This document shows positions 9,440 to 18,619 of a DNA stretch of 64,000 nucleotides, in pieces. This stretch comes from Ancylobacter tetraedralis (GTDB lineage: Bacteria > Pseudomonadota > Alphaproteobacteria > Rhizobiales > Xanthobacteraceae). The stretch is taken from the NCBI RefSeq assembly GCF_014195655.1, contig NZ_JACICD010000003.1, forward strand, positions 62,001-126,000, written 5' to 3'. Position 1 is the first letter of the stretch. Every line of letters starts with the position of its first letter. Made by a program: the position numbers and the translations under genes. The notes under the pieces were generated by a model that saw only the letters and a program-made list of their open reading frames with translations, made no database searches and was not told the DNA's origin.

Positions 9440-10933
9440 ATGAACATGCACGCCCGCCCCGCCGACCCGAAGAAGCTGATCAAGGGCGCGACCGGCGACT
9501 GGGAAGTGGTTATCGGCATGGAGATCCATGCGCAGGTGACCTCCAATTCCAAGCTGTTCTCCGGCGCTTCCACCGAATTCGGCGGTGAGCCGAACAGCCA
9601 TGTCTCGCTGGTCGACGCGGCCATGCCGGGCATGCTGCCCGTCATCAACGCCGAATGCGTGAAGCAGGCGGTGCGCACCGGCCTCGGCCTGAAGGCGCAG
9701 ATCAACAACCGCTCGGTGTTCGACCGGAAGAACTATTTCTACCCCGACCTGCCGCAGGGCTACCAGATCAGCCAGTTCAAGGACCCGATCGTCGGCGAGG
9801 GCGTGGTGCTGGTCGATACGGCGGACGGCCAGATCGAGGTCGGCATCGAGCGCCTGCATCTGGAGCAGGATGCCGGCAAGTCGATCCACGACCTGCACCC
9901 GACACAGTCTCTGGTCGACCTCAACCGCTCGGGCGTCGCGCTGATGGAGATCGTGTCGCGCCCGGATCTGCGCTCGTCGGAAGAAGCCAAGGCCTATGTG
10001 ACCAAGCTGCGCACCATCCTGCGCTATCTCGGCACCTGCGACGGCGACATGGAAAAGGGCTCGCTGCGCGCGGACGTCAACGTCTCCGTGCGCAAGCCCG
10101 GCGATGATTTCGGCACGCGCTGCGAGATCAAGAACGTCAATTCCATCCGCTTCATCGGGCAGGCGATCGAGACCGAGGCGCGCCGGCAGATCGGCATCCT
10201 CGAGGATGGTGGGAAGATCGACCAGGAAACACGCCTGTTCGACCCTGGCCGTGGCGAGACGCGCTCCATGCGCTCCAAGGAAGAGGCGCACGACTACCGC
10301 TATTTCCCCGATCCCGACCTGCTGCCGCTCGAATTCGACGACGCCTTCGTCGCCGAGCTCGCCGCGCACCTGCCGGAGCTGCCGGACGAGAAGAAGGCGC
10401 GCTTCGTGACCCAGTATGGCCTGTCGGCCTATGACGCGGACGTGCTGGTCGCCGAGAAGGCGACGGCCGATTATTACGAGGCGGCGGTGGCTCATGCCGG
10501 CGCCACGCGCGACGCCAAGGCGGTAGCGAACTGGATTATGGGCGACGTGTCGGCCTATGCCAACTCGGTCGGCCTCCCGCTGGCCGAGACGCATATCCGC
10601 CCGGCGCAGATCGCCAGCCTTGTCGACCTCATCGCCGACCAGACCATCTCCGGCAAGATCGCCAAGGATGTGCTTCTCCTCATCATCGGCGAGGAAAAGG
10701 ACGGCGACCCGCGCGCGATCGTCGAGGCCCGCGGCATGCGCCAGGTCACCGATACCGGAGCCATCGAGGCGGCGGTGGACGCCATCATCAAAGCCAACCC
10801 CGACAAGGTGGCGCAGGTGCAGGCCAAGCCGACCATGCTGGGCTGGTTCGTCGGCCAGGTAATGAAGCAGACCGGCGGCAAGGCCAATCCGCAGGCGGTG
10901 AACGACCTGCTCAAGGCCAAGCTCGGCATCTAG
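9440..10933 (+). CDS. gatB: Asp/Glu-tRNA amidotransferase subunit B
   Basis: 497 residues, full length. [24 protein letters not shown] is the kinase-like N-terminus, followed by [19 protein letters not shown] and [12 protein letters not shown]. The C-terminal YqeY-like tail carries [11 protein letters not shown] and [13 protein letters not shown]. GatB activates and transamidates the mischarged tRNA. The ATG at 9440 matches the family N-terminus; the open frame upstream overlaps the divergent dehydratase gene and is a shadow. Confidence 0.97.
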   Translation: MNMHARPADPKKLIKGATGDWEVVIGMEIHAQVTSNSKLFSGASTEFGGEPNSHVSLVDAAMPGMLPVINAECVKQAVRTGLGLKAQINNRSVFDRKNYFYPDLPQGYQISQFKDPIVGEGVVLVDTADGQIEVGIERLHLEQDAGKSIHDLHPTQSLVDLNRSGVALMEIVSRPDLRSSEEAKAYVTKLRTILRYLGTCDGDMEKGSLRADVNVSVRKPGDDFGTRCEIKNVNSIRFIGQAIETEARRQIGILEDGGKIDQETRLFDPGRGETRSMRSKEEAHDYRYFPDPDLLPLEFDDAFVAELAAHLPELPDEKKARFVTQYGLSAYDADVLVAEKATADYYEAAVAHAGATRDAKAVANWIMGDVSAYANSVGLPLAETHIRPAQIASLVDLIADQTISGKIAKDVLLLIIGEEKDGDPRAIVEARGMRQVTDTGAIEAAVDAIIKANPDKVAQVQAKPTMLGWFVGQVMKQTGGKANPQAVNDLLKAKLGI

Positions 10934-10989
10934 GCGCGTTCGGGCGCGGATTGCGGTTCGCGTCGGGAAAACATTTTTGAACAACAGGT

Positions 10990-11030
10990 TGGAGCCTTTC
11001 CGTGAGCGGTAGTTCAGCGGAAAGGCTCCA
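10990..11030. terminator. Perfect 13-bp inverted repeat after gatB
   Basis: TGGAGCCTTTCCG at 10990-11002 and its exact complement CGGAAAGGCTCCA at 11018-11030, with a 15-nt loop. It lies 57 nt after the gatB stop. No T-run follows, so it could be an attenuating or mRNA-stabilising hairpin rather than a strict intrinsic terminator. It would bury the possible GTG start at 11002 and its GGAG. Confidence 0.5.
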
Positions 11031-11052
11031 GCCTTCGGGCCGGGGTCGCGTC

Positions 11053-11526
11053 GTGTCGCTTTCCGTATGCATCGAGGAGGCCCGGTGGGACGACCTGCCG
11101 GCCATTGTCGGCATCCTCGCGCTCGAAACCAGGTTCGGCGTGCGCGACAGCGCGGACCCGGCCGACCGACCCGATTACGAGCGAGCCTTCGCGGAGATCG
11201 CGGAGGATCCGCGCACGACCCTCTACGTGGCGCGCGTGGGCGGGCGCGTGCTCGGCACCTTCCAGATCACCCTCATGCGCGCGCTGACCCGCCACGGCGC
11301 ATTGCTGGCCATTGCCGAGGCGGTGCAGGTGCACCCGGATGCGCGGGGGCAGGGCGTGGGCAGCGCGATGATGGCCTTTGCCATCGAGGAGGCGCGGCGG
11401 CGCGGTGCCGGCTCGCTGCAGCTTGCCTCGAACAAGCAGCGCCTCGACGCTCACCGTTTCTATGAGCGCGCCGGCTTCGAGAAGCGGCTCGACGGCTTCA
11501 AGATCGACCTCGCGGACAAGGGCTGA
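11053..11526 (+). CDS. GNAT family N-acetyltransferase
   Basis: 157 residues if the GTG at 11053 is used. The domain starts at SVCIEEARWDDLPAIVGI, and the acetyl-CoA pyrophosphate loop is VHPDARGQGVGSAMM. ASNKQRLDAHRFYERAGFEKR is the usual C-terminal GNAT helix-strand. Acceptor substrate unknown. An alternative GTG at 11002 would add 17 residues and has a GGAG upstream, but both lie inside the 13-bp hairpin, so I favour 11053 with moderate certainty. Confidence 0.85.
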   Translation: MSLSVCIEEARWDDLPAIVGILALETRFGVRDSADPADRPDYERAFAEIAEDPRTTLYVARVGGRVLGTFQITLMRALTRHGALLAIAEAVQVHPDARGQGVGSAMMAFAIEEARRRGAGSLQLASNKQRLDAHRFYERAGFEKRLDGFKIDLADKG

Positions 11527-11542
11527 GGGCCAGCCCGCCGGC

Positions 11543-12232
11543 TCACGGCAGGCAGCGCGCCATGAAGACGTGCCACGCCTTGGCGCCGGAGAGATTGTAC
11601 CGCGCCTTGTAGGCCTGCCATTCGCCATTGCAGCGCTCGAGCGCCGCGCGGTCATTCTCGCCGGGCGGCTGCTGGAGCGCGGGCGGCGGCGCCGGAGCCG
11701 GCGTCGCGGCCGGGCGCGTGCCCACGCTGGGCACCGAGCTGCGCGTCCGGGCGGCCTCGGGAGGCTGCTGTTCGGCGCCCGGCGAACCGGCGAGGCACTG
11801 CTGGGCGAATTCGCGATAGGTGAGGCGGCCGGTCTGGTTCTTCGTCTTCATCTCGTTCCACAGGTCGGCGCACTGCTTCATCGAGGGTTGCGCCGCGGCC
11901 GCGGCCGGGCCGGTGGGCGGGCGTTGCCCGCCGGTGGACGGCGGATGGGCGGAGGAAGCGCCGGGCGGCGGGGCACTACCCCCCGCATCAGGCTTCGCGT
12001 CTCCCTGATTGACCTGCGCCATGCAGGTCTGCGCGAAATCGCGATAGGTCTGGTCGCCGGTCTGGCCCTTGGCCTTCATCTCGTTCCAGCGGTCGGCGCA
12101 CAGCTTGGCCGGGGAGGGCGCCTGCGCCTGCGCGCCGGGTGCCAAAAGCGGCAGGCTGGCGAGAATCAGTGCCGCAAGCGCGAGGCGCGGCGCGGGGCGG
12201 CGGCGGGCCGAAGGGGGAACCGGGCGTTTCAC
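11543..12232 (-). CDS. Exported protein with three Cys-Trp-Lys-Phe-Cys repeats
   Basis: 229 residues. Signal peptide (LALAALILASLPLLAPGAQA), then three copies of a roughly 30-residue motif: LCADRWNEMKAKGQTG..TYRDFAQTC, QCADLWNEMKTKNQTG..TYREFAQQC and RCNGEWQAYKARYNLSG..AWHVFMARC. Pro/Ala/Gly-rich linkers of 40-50 residues separate them. Each unit probably forms a helical hairpin closed by one disulfide in the periplasm. Single-copy versions are common in Hyphomicrobiales small exported proteins; the function is unknown. Confidence 0.75.
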   Translation of the reverse strand: MKRPVPPSARRRPAPRLALAALILASLPLLAPGAQAQAPSPAKLCADRWNEMKAKGQTGDQTYRDFAQTCMAQVNQGDAKPDAGGSAPPPGASSAHPPSTGGQRPPTGPAAAAAQPSMKQCADLWNEMKTKNQTGRLTYREFAQQCLAGSPGAEQQPPEAARTRSSVPSVGTRPAATPAPAPPPALQQPPGENDRAALERCNGEWQAYKARYNLSGAKAWHVFMARCLP

Positions 12233-12472
12233 AGCGACATCTGCTCCCTGGGGCGCTGGCCCCGTCCCCCGCGGCCGGGCGGCGACAAGGCCGGAAAATC
12301 ACGGGGTTGGCGGCGGCTCGGGCCATCCTGGCGCGGCAAACCCTAACCCGTCCGGCACCATTGGGCGAGGCCGGAACATGCCGCTCCGGTGGGTCGGCTT
12401 GCCAGTGGGCCGCAGCGGTCCTAGTTCTGATGTAAAGACGCCCCGAGGGGTGTGGCGGCGGAAGGCTAACCC

Positions 12473-13186
12473 ATGGCTCAGCTTCAGACCAAACCGATCC
12501 AGCTCTACTATTGGCCGACACCCAATGGGTGGAAGATCAGCATCATGCTGGAGGAGTGCGGGCTGCCCTACGAGGTGGTGCCGGTGAATATCGCCCGGGG
12601 CGAGCAGTTCAAGCCGGACTTCCTCGCCATCTCGCCGAACAACAAGGTGCCGGCGATCGTCGATCCGGAAGGGCCGGACGGCCTGCCGATCTCGATCTTC
12701 GAATCCGGCGCCATCCTGCAATATCTCGGGCGCAAGACCGGCCTGTTCTATCCCGCCGACGAGCGCGGCCGGGTCGAGGTGGACCAGTGGCTGTTCTGGC
12801 AGATGGGCGGCCTCGGGCCGATGGCGGGTCAGGCGCATCATTTCCGCATCTACGCGCCGGAAAAGATTGCCTACGCCATCGACCGCTACACCAACGAGGT
12901 GCACCGGCTCTACGCCGTGCTGAACAAGCGCCTGGCCGACCGCCCCTTCATCGCCGGCGACTACTCGATCGCCGACATGGCCTGCATCGGCTGGGCGAAG
13001 CTGTGGGAGCGGCAGGGGCAGACTATCGCCGAATTTCCCCATTTCGCGGCCTGGCTGGAGCGCGTGCTGGCGCGCCCCGGCGTCCGGCGCGGCATGTCGG
13101 TGAATGCCGAGGATCGTGGCCGGATCGACATCGCCACGGACAAGGAAGCGCAGAAGGTGATGTTCGGCCAGCGCGGGCAAGCGTGA
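12473..13186 (+). CDS. Glutathione S-transferase / GSH-dependent disulfide oxidoreductase (YfcG/YghU type)
   Basis: 237 residues. The thioredoxin-fold N-domain has the YfcG-type TPNGWKISIMLEE motif near residues 16-28, NNKVPAIVDPEG with the cis-Pro, and ESGAILQYL that binds the glutathione gamma-glutamyl group. The all-helical C-domain has FIAGDYSIADMACIGW with the conserved capping Asp. Cytosolic; probably disulfide reductase activity rather than classical conjugation. The preceding 240 nt hold no gene. Confidence 0.9.
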   Translation: MAQLQTKPIQLYYWPTPNGWKISIMLEECGLPYEVVPVNIARGEQFKPDFLAISPNNKVPAIVDPEGPDGLPISIFESGAILQYLGRKTGLFYPADERGRVEVDQWLFWQMGGLGPMAGQAHHFRIYAPEKIAYAIDRYTNEVHRLYAVLNKRLADRPFIAGDYSIADMACIGWAKLWERQGQTIAEFPHFAAWLERVLARPGVRRGMSVNAEDRGRIDIATDKEAQKVMFGQRGQA

Positions 13187-13226
13187 GCGCTGTCACAATG
13201 GGCAGTGGGTGCCGCTGCCTTTGCCC

Positions 13227-13255
13227 TTGACCCGGGGGCGTCGGAAACCTAGACA
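13227..13255 (+). promoter_or_regulatory. Predicted sigma-70-type promoter for tRNA-Ser
   Basis: TTGACC (13227-13232), 17-nt spacer, TAGACA (13250-13255). Transcription would start near 13262, about 45 nt before the mature tRNA end. Confidence 0.5.
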
Positions 13256-13305
13256 GAGCGCCGCTGGATGACGCCCTTGGGCAACCAAGGGAGAGTCCCC
13301 CAGCT

Positions 13306-13397
13306 GGAGACGTGGCCGAGAGGCTGAAGGCACTCGTTTGCTAAATGAGCAGGCCCCCAAAAGGGCCTCGAGGGTTCGAATCCCTCCGTCTCCGCCA
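13306..13397 (+). tRNA. tRNA-Ser (anticodon GCU)
   Basis: Acceptor stem GGAGACG (13306-13312) pairs with CGTCTCC (13387-13393); discriminator G and encoded CCA end at 13397. The anticodon stem CTCGT/ATGAG encloses the loop TTGCTAA, giving anticodon GCT. A long variable arm (GGCCC..GGGCC) and the T arm AGGGTTCGAATCCCT confirm the serine class. Degraded gene fragments begin right after it, so the tRNA may have served as an integration site. Confidence 0.95.
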
Positions 13398-13479
13398 TTT
13401 CAGTCCCAAACTGGGCGCCGAGTTTACACCATCACCCGATGCCGGCGTCTGGAGCAGCCGGGATTTCGATCCGATGTCT

Positions 13480-13860
13480 GTACAAGGCGACATCGATGAT
13501 CCGGCAATCGGTGTCGCGAAGCCGCTGGCTCGCATTCTCGTACGTGGAGGTGTCGAGTATGTCCGAATAGGACAGGCCGACCGGGGCGAGCCTGCGTTGA
13601 AGCGCGGCGTGCTGACACCGGCGATCTCCGCAACGTCGGCAAGGGCTGTGGTGCCCTCGTCGAAATAGGCCGGTAGCATCGGCTTGAGCAGCTCGACGAT
13701 GTTGTAGCCCGAAAGACCGTCCTCGGTGTCGCGCGGCGGCGCAAAACTGGCGGTCGAGCGGTTGGTGAGGCTGAGCAGCTTGATCGGCAGGCGGATCCAG
13801 GCGGTATGCGGGCCCGACAGAAACGGCATGTTCGGCCAGCAGGATGCCGGTCTGCGAGCC
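13480..13860 (-). pseudogene. AraC-family transcriptional regulator remnant (frameshifted, truncated)
   Basis: Read leftward, one frame gives SGPHTAWIRLPIKLLSL then GYNIVELLKPMLPAYFDEG and ALADVAEIAGVST, the first HTH helices of an AraC/OruR-type regulator. A second frame then continues LQRRLAPVGLSYSDIL and YENASQRLRDTDCRIIDVA, which is the middle of the same DNA-binding domain. The end of the second HTH (FxRAFRRWxGxSP) is absent. So there is at least one frameshift and loss of both termini. The call rests on recalled family patterns. Confidence 0.65.
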
Positions 13861-13861
13861 G

Positions 13862-14240
13862 GGCCGCACGACGCTCACCAGGGATGAGATCGGCACCCGC
13901 TACGGGCTTCGAGCGGCCCGTCTCCTCGTCGCCCCCAACGACGCCAAGGACCTCGCGCAGTTTCACGCCCTGCGGGATGCCTTGAAGGTGGAGCAGACGT
14001 CCGTCGGAAGGTTCGAAACCCCGAACTTGGGCCTTGCTCGACAGACGAAGATCCGCGAGGCGCTTGAAGCGCTGTCCGCTGCTTCCGGCAGCTTCACCCA
14101 CGCTTTCGGCCCGAAGGGAGAGGTCGATCCGGTCAAGCATCGGATCGGTATGGCAGCCGGCTGGGGCGGCAACCCCGACAGGGACGCCTCCTAGCCCTCC
14201 GTGACCCCGGACAAGAACGACGGCAAGACGGTCGACACGC
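13862..14240 (+). pseudogene. DUF1254-family protein remnant
   Basis: The plus strand reads [82 protein letters not shown], and after a stop and frame change VTPDKNDGKTV. These match in order the central part of DUF1254 proteins (recalled pattern: [33 protein letters not shown], NVTPxKNDGKTVY). The N-terminal domain and the C-terminus are missing. It abuts the AraC remnant, suggesting a deletion or recombination scar. From here to 14353 I see nothing else. Confidence 0.6.
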
Positions 14241-14353
14241 TCGTCAGGATGGAATTGTCGAGCTTGTGCCGCGTTCATGCCGGCGTCGCAGGCCGGCAGC
14301 GCGGCAATGTGGGCGTTGGCCGCCGGGCCCGTTGGAGACCGATTCGTTCCGCA

Positions 14354-15571
14354 TCACCGGGCGCCTTCTGTCGTGCGTTGGCCGGCGAGGGCCGGGGCCG
14401 CCACCTTCCCGCTGGAAAGCAGGGCCTCGATAGCGGCCTCATCGAAATGCAATGCTCGAAGAACATCCCTGGAATGTTCCCCTACCGTTGGGGCAGGCGT
14501 CGTGCCGGTCAGGCGCTGGCCGTCGAGGATAAGCGGCAGGGCGGGCAGCTTGGACGCGATACCGCTCTGCAGTTGCATCGGAATCATGGCCCCGGACTCG
14601 TTGAGATGGACGTCATCGAGCAGGTCGATCGGCGTGCGAAGAGGCGCGAAGGGCAGCCCGATACGCTCGACGGTGGAGGCGACGTCCGCGGCGTCGCGGG
14701 ACAGGAAGGCCTCGCGGATTGCGGGCAGAATGCGCGAGCGCGCCTTCTGGCGGAGATGGTTGGTCGCGAAGTCAGGGTCGGACAGCCAGGCCTCGAAGCC
14801 GAAGGCCTGACAGAAGGCACGCCATTGCTCATCGCCGACAATGCCGACAAACAGCTTCGAGCCATCCGCCAGATCGAAGAGGTCGTAGGCCGGCCAGGGG
14901 CGCTCGGTGATCGCAAACGGCGTGGCAGGCTCGCCGGTGATCACCTCGGCCAGCATGGCCGGAGCCATCAGGAAGGCGGTGTTCTCGAACAGCGAGGACT
15001 GCACCTGTTGGCCATTGCCCGTCCGGCGGCGTTCGAGGAGCGCGTTCTGAATGCCGATGACCCCGAACATCGCTCCCATGATGTCGTTGACCGACGCCCC
15101 GGTGCGTAGCGGGCGGCCGGGCAACCCTGTCATGTAGGCGAGGCCGCCCATCATCTGCACAACTTCATCGAGCGCGGTGCGGTGTTCATAGGGGCCCGGC
15201 AGGAAGCCCTTCAGCGAGCAATAGATCAGCCCCGGATTGAACTCCCGCAAATCGTCGTAGCCGAGGCCGAGATCGGCCATCATCCCCGGACGGAAATTTT
15301 CGATCACAACGTCGCAGTCGCTGACGAGCTTGCGCACGATGTCCATTCCTTCCTCGGATTTCATGTCGAGGGCGATTGACCGCTTGTTGCGGCTGAACGT
15401 GTCGAAGAAGCCGGCGGCCAGTCCGGGGAGATAGCGCGTGCGGTCACCCTTGACCGGCTCGACCTTCACGACATCGGCGCCGAGATCGGCGAGGATCAGG
15501 CCGGTGCACGGCCCCATGATCATCTGGGAGAATTCGATAACCTTTAGTCCCTTGAGGGCTCCCACGGTCAT
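14354..15571 (-). CDS. CaiB/BaiF family (class III) CoA-transferase
   Basis: 405 residues. GLKVIEFSQMIMGPCTGLILADLGADVVKVEP is the family N-terminus, DVVIENFRPGMMADLGLGYDDL the central signature, and the catalytic Asp that forms the acyl anhydride fits D163 in TGASVNDIMGAMFG. It would transfer CoA to a carboxylate. Last gene of the six-gene leftward operon; its ATG overlaps the lyase stop as ATGA. With an HMG-CoA-lyase-like partner, activation of a hydroxy-dicarboxylate is a plausible role (inference). Confidence 0.92.
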   Translation of the reverse strand: MTVGALKGLKVIEFSQMIMGPCTGLILADLGADVVKVEPVKGDRTRYLPGLAAGFFDTFSRNKRSIALDMKSEEGMDIVRKLVSDCDVVIENFRPGMMADLGLGYDDLREFNPGLIYCSLKGFLPGPYEHRTALDEVVQMMGGLAYMTGLPGRPLRTGASVNDIMGAMFGVIGIQNALLERRRTGNGQQVQSSLFENTAFLMAPAMLAEVITGEPATPFAITERPWPAYDLFDLADGSKLFVGIVGDEQWRAFCQAFGFEAWLSDPDFATNHLRQKARSRILPAIREAFLSRDAADVASTVERIGLPFAPLRTPIDLLDDVHLNESGAMIPMQLQSGIASKLPALPLILDGQRLTGTTPAPTVGEHSRDVLRALHFDEAAIEALLSSGKVAAPALAGQRTTEGAR

Positions 15572-16497
15572 CGGTGCGCTCCATAGCTCTTGGGAAGGCC
15601 GGATTTGAACAGGTGACTGGCCAGCGGCTCAGCGGGAAGACCTGCGTGCAGAAGCGCGGTGACCGCGAGCAGCGCCTCGAGATCGATGCCGGTGGAGATG
15701 CCGGATCGCTCCATCAGGTAGACAAGATCTTCCGTCGAGATGTTGCCGGAGGCCCCCGCCGCGAAGGGGCAGCCGCCCAATCCGCCAAGGGATGCATCGA
15801 AAAGGGTGATGCCCTCTTCCATGGCCGCGAAGGCGCAGGCCATGCCGGTTCCGGTGGTGTCGTGCAGGTGCAGGCGAAGCGGGATATCGGTTCCCACCGC
15901 CGCGCGCACGGCGGAGATCACCTGCCGCACCCTCACCGGGTCGGCGTAGCCCACCGTATCGGAAAGGCAAATCTCGTCGGCGCCGGCCGCGCGCGCCTCG
16001 ACGGCAAGGCGAGCGACCGCGTCGACGGCTATTTCGCCCTCGATCGAGCAGCCGAACACTGTCGCCAGCGCCAGGACGAGCCGTACCGGCTCTCCGTCGC
16101 GGCCGTTCAGAAAGGCGCGAACCTCGCGGGCCGCGGCGATCTGCTCGTCCGTGGTGCGGTTCACATTCGCCCGGTTGTGGCTCTCGCTCACCGACACCAC
16201 GAAGCTGATCGCATTCACGCCAGCCGCTGCGGCGCGCTCGGCGCCCTTCGGGTTTGGTGCGAAGGCCGACAGGTCGAGGTCGGTGTAGCGGCGGGCATGG
16301 GCGACGATCTCGGACGCATCGGCGAACTGCGGAAAGCGCGCCGGCGGCACGAAACTGGTGATGTCGAGGTGACGCAGCCCGGCCCCGTAGAGGGCGTCGA
16401 CGATGCGCTTCTTGTCCTCCGTCGGGAGGACCGAGCGGACGAGTTGCAACCCATCGCGAAGGATGACGTCGCTGATCTGCACGTGCGGGTAGGGCAT
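15568..16497 (-). CDS. Hydroxymethylglutaryl-CoA lyase-like enzyme (DRE-TIM metallolyase)
   Basis: 309 residues. VILRDGLQ (residues 11-18) is the metal- and substrate-binding strand 1 motif, SVSESHNRANVNRT the next signature, LHLHDTTGTGMA carries the HxH metal ligands, and GGLGGCPFAAGASGN the active-site Cys loop of HMG-CoA lyase. The family splits HMG-CoA or similar 3-hydroxyacyl-CoAs to acetyl-CoA plus a keto acid or aldehyde. It starts 14 nt after the ABC ATPase gene and overlaps the CoA-transferase start. Confidence 0.9.
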   Translation of the reverse strand: MPYPHVQISDVILRDGLQLVRSVLPTEDKKRIVDALYGAGLRHLDITSFVPPARFPQFADASEIVAHARRYTDLDLSAFAPNPKGAERAAAAGVNAISFVVSVSESHNRANVNRTTDEQIAAAREVRAFLNGRDGEPVRLVLALATVFGCSIEGEIAVDAVARLAVEARAAGADEICLSDTVGYADPVRVRQVISAVRAAVGTDIPLRLHLHDTTGTGMACAFAAMEEGITLFDASLGGLGGCPFAAGASGNISTEDLVYLMERSGISTGIDLEALLAVTALLHAGLPAEPLASHLFKSGLPKSYGAHR

Positions 16498-16511
16498 GAG
16501 ATTAGGCCACT

Positions 16512-17288
16512 CTAGAAGTCGTTGCGCTCGTGATAGGTCTGCAGGAATTGCCGCAGCCTCGGCTCGTCGCTCTTGCGCAGGATGTCGGGTGGGCCGCACT
16601 GGACGATGCGGCCTTTGTCGAGGAAGGCGATCTTGTCGGCGGCGCCCGCCGCGAAACCCATCTCGTGGGTAACGACCACCATCGTCATGCCCTCACTGGC
16701 GAGGGCCCGCATGACCTGGAGGACCTCGCCGACCAGTTCGGGATCGAGCGCGGAGGTCGGCTCGTCGAACAGCATGAGATGCGGCTCCATCGCCAGCGCG
16801 CGGGCGATGGCGACACGCTGCTGCTGGCCGCCGGACAGGTTCGCCGGATAGGAGGCCGCCTTGGCGGCCAGCCCGACCTTTTCCAGCACCGCAAGCGCCC
16901 TTTCGCGGGCCTGCGCCTTGGAGAACCCGCGCACGCGGATCAGCGGGTCGGCAACATTTCCGATGGCGGTCATGTGCGGCCAGAGATTGAATTGCTGGAA
17001 CACCATGCCGATCTTGCGCCGCTGCTGCCGGAGCTTCGCGCCCGATGCCAATCGCCGCTGGCCTCCGCGCTCCTCGTAGCCGACGAGTTCGCCCTCCACG
17101 CGAACGTCGCCGGCCTCATAGCGCTCCAGAAAATTTATGCAGCGCAGCAGGGTGCTCTTGCCCGATCCGCTCGGCCCGATCAGGCACAGCACCTTGGAAG
17201 TCTCCGCGGTGAGCGAGACGTCGCTGAGGACCTCCACGGCGCCGAAGCGCTTGTGGAGATGGCGTATCTCAACCATGTGCTGGGTCAT
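16512..17288 (-). CDS. Amino-acid-type ABC transporter ATPase (GlnQ/HisP family)
   Basis: 258 residues. Walker [11 protein letters not shown]-loop [12 protein letters not shown], signature [16 protein letters not shown], Walker [15 protein letters not shown] and switch His in VVTHEMGFA are all present. The [10 protein letters not shown] and [16 protein letters not shown] wording is that of polar amino-acid transporters. The start (17288) overlaps the permease stop by 4 nt; the long open frame upstream is a shadow of the permease gene. Confidence 0.95.
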   Translation of the reverse strand: MTQHMVEIRHLHKRFGAVEVLSDVSLTAETSKVLCLIGPSGSGKSTLLRCINFLERYEAGDVRVEGELVGYEERGGQRRLASGAKLRQQRRKIGMVFQQFNLWPHMTAIGNVADPLIRVRGFSKAQARERALAVLEKVGLAAKAASYPANLSGGQQQRVAIARALAMEPHLMLFDEPTSALDPELVGEVLQVMRALASEGMTMVVVTHEMGFAAGAADKIAFLDKGRIVQCGPPDILRKSDEPRLRQFLQTYHERNDF

Positions 17289-17953
17289 TGGGATCTCGCC
17301 GCATGGATGTGGAAGGTGACGCGCCGCTCGAACGCCGCGCCCAGCGTGCTGATGACGCTCACGAGCGCCCAGTAGCCAATGGCCAGGGCAAACAGGGATT
17401 CGAAGGACGCGAAGGTTTCGATGCCCATCTTCTGGACCTCGTAGGTCAGATCCGGGACCGAGATGATCGACAGGATCGAGGTTTCCTTGCTGAGCACGAC
17501 CAGCGCATTCACCATGGACGGCGTGACCGCGACGAGGGCTTCGGGAAGCTGGACGCGCAGGAATGTGGCCACCGGGGACATGCCCAGGCTCGCCGCCGCC
17601 TCGACATGGCCGCGCGGCACGGCGTTGAAGCCGACCCGGTAGATCTCGGCGAAATAGGCGCTTGCATGAAGGGCAAGCGCGAGGATCCCGGCCGGCAGCG
17701 GCTCGAGCAGGAGGCCGAAGGCAGGCCCTCCGCCATAGATCAGGAAGGCGATCAGCAAGAGCGGGGTGCCGCGAATGGCCTCGATGTACAGCACGGCGGG
17801 GATGCGCAGCCACCGCACGGGCGACATCCGCAACAGGGCGATGGGCAGGCCGAGCGCCATCGCGCCGAGCGCCCCGGCCAGCCAGCAGAACACGGTATAG
17901 CCGAACCCGCTGGCGAGCAGGCCGAGATAGGGGACGACAATGGAAAGATCCAT
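17285..17953 (-). CDS. Amino-acid-type ABC transporter permease
   Basis: 222 residues, about five membrane helices. [19 protein letters not shown] is the HisM/GlnP-type start of the transmission domain and [23 protein letters not shown] is the EAA loop that docks on the ATPase. Pairs with the next permease upstream (3-nt gap) to form a heterodimeric channel. Confidence 0.93.
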   Translation of the reverse strand: MDLSIVVPYLGLLASGFGYTVFCWLAGALGAMALGLPIALLRMSPVRWLRIPAVLYIEAIRGTPLLLIAFLIYGGGPAFGLLLEPLPAGILALALHASAYFAEIYRVGFNAVPRGHVEAAASLGMSPVATFLRVQLPEALVAVTPSMVNALVVLSKETSILSIISVPDLTYEVQKMGIETFASFESLFALAIGYWALVSVISTLGAAFERRVTFHIHAARSQ

Positions 17954-17956
17954 GGC

Positions 17957-18595
17957 TCAACGCCTCGCCCAGTGGCGCTCGAGCAGCCGCCCGGCCGTAA
18001 GAAGAATCTGGCTCATGACGATGTAGATGCCGGCGGCCACGAGATAGATTTCCACCGGACGAAACGTGGTCGCCACGATGTTCTGGCTGACGCGGGTAAG
18101 CTCGGCGATGCCGACGACCGAGATCAGTGAGGACGACTTCAGAAGCAGCGTTAATTCATTGAAAAGTGCTGGAATGGAAAGGCGGATTACCTGCGGAAGC
18201 AAAATATATTGCCACGTCGCGCGCGGGCCATAACCCAGGGCCGCGGCCGCCTCGCTTTGTCCGGGGGGAATGGAATGAAGCGTGCCGCGCAGAATCTCCG
18301 AGACATAGGCCGCCGTTATCAGGCCGAGCGCGGTGACGGCGGCGGCGGTCGCCGAGATGTCGAACTTTATCCAGGGCAGGAAATTGAACAGGACCAGCAA
18401 CTGCACCAGCAGCGGGACACCGCGGAAATAGCTGACATAGATCTTCGTGAAGAGACGGCCCGCCGTGCCCAGCGTTCCGGTGATGAGAACCAGGATTCCG
18501 ATCGGAACGCCGACCAGCACGCCCAGAAGCGAGACGTAGACCGTCATGAGCGCCCCTTCGAAAAGAAGGGGCGCCGAACTGAGGATGGCTGACAT
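17957..18595 (-). CDS. Amino-acid-type ABC transporter permease
   Basis: 212 residues, five predicted helices. [22 protein letters not shown] and the EAA loop [22 protein letters not shown] are characteristic. [18 protein letters not shown] is the conserved region before the EAA loop. It follows the binding-protein gene after 24 nt. Confidence 0.93.
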   Translation of the reverse strand: MSAILSSAPLLFEGALMTVYVSLLGVLVGVPIGILVLITGTLGTAGRLFTKIYVSYFRGVPLLVQLLVLFNFLPWIKFDISATAAAVTALGLITAAYVSEILRGTLHSIPPGQSEAAAALGYGPRATWQYILLPQVIRLSIPALFNELTLLLKSSSLISVVGIAELTRVSQNIVATTFRPVEIYLVAAGIYIVMSQILLTAGRLLERHWARR

Positions 18596-18619
18596 GAAGC
18601 GGCGCGCTCCGATGCCGAC

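Noticed and set aside
16512-17960. 482-codon frame suggesting a permease-ATPase fusion
   Set aside because: The N-terminal half is a shadow of the permease gene at 17285-17953; the ATPase has its own start at 17288 with the usual ATGA overlap.
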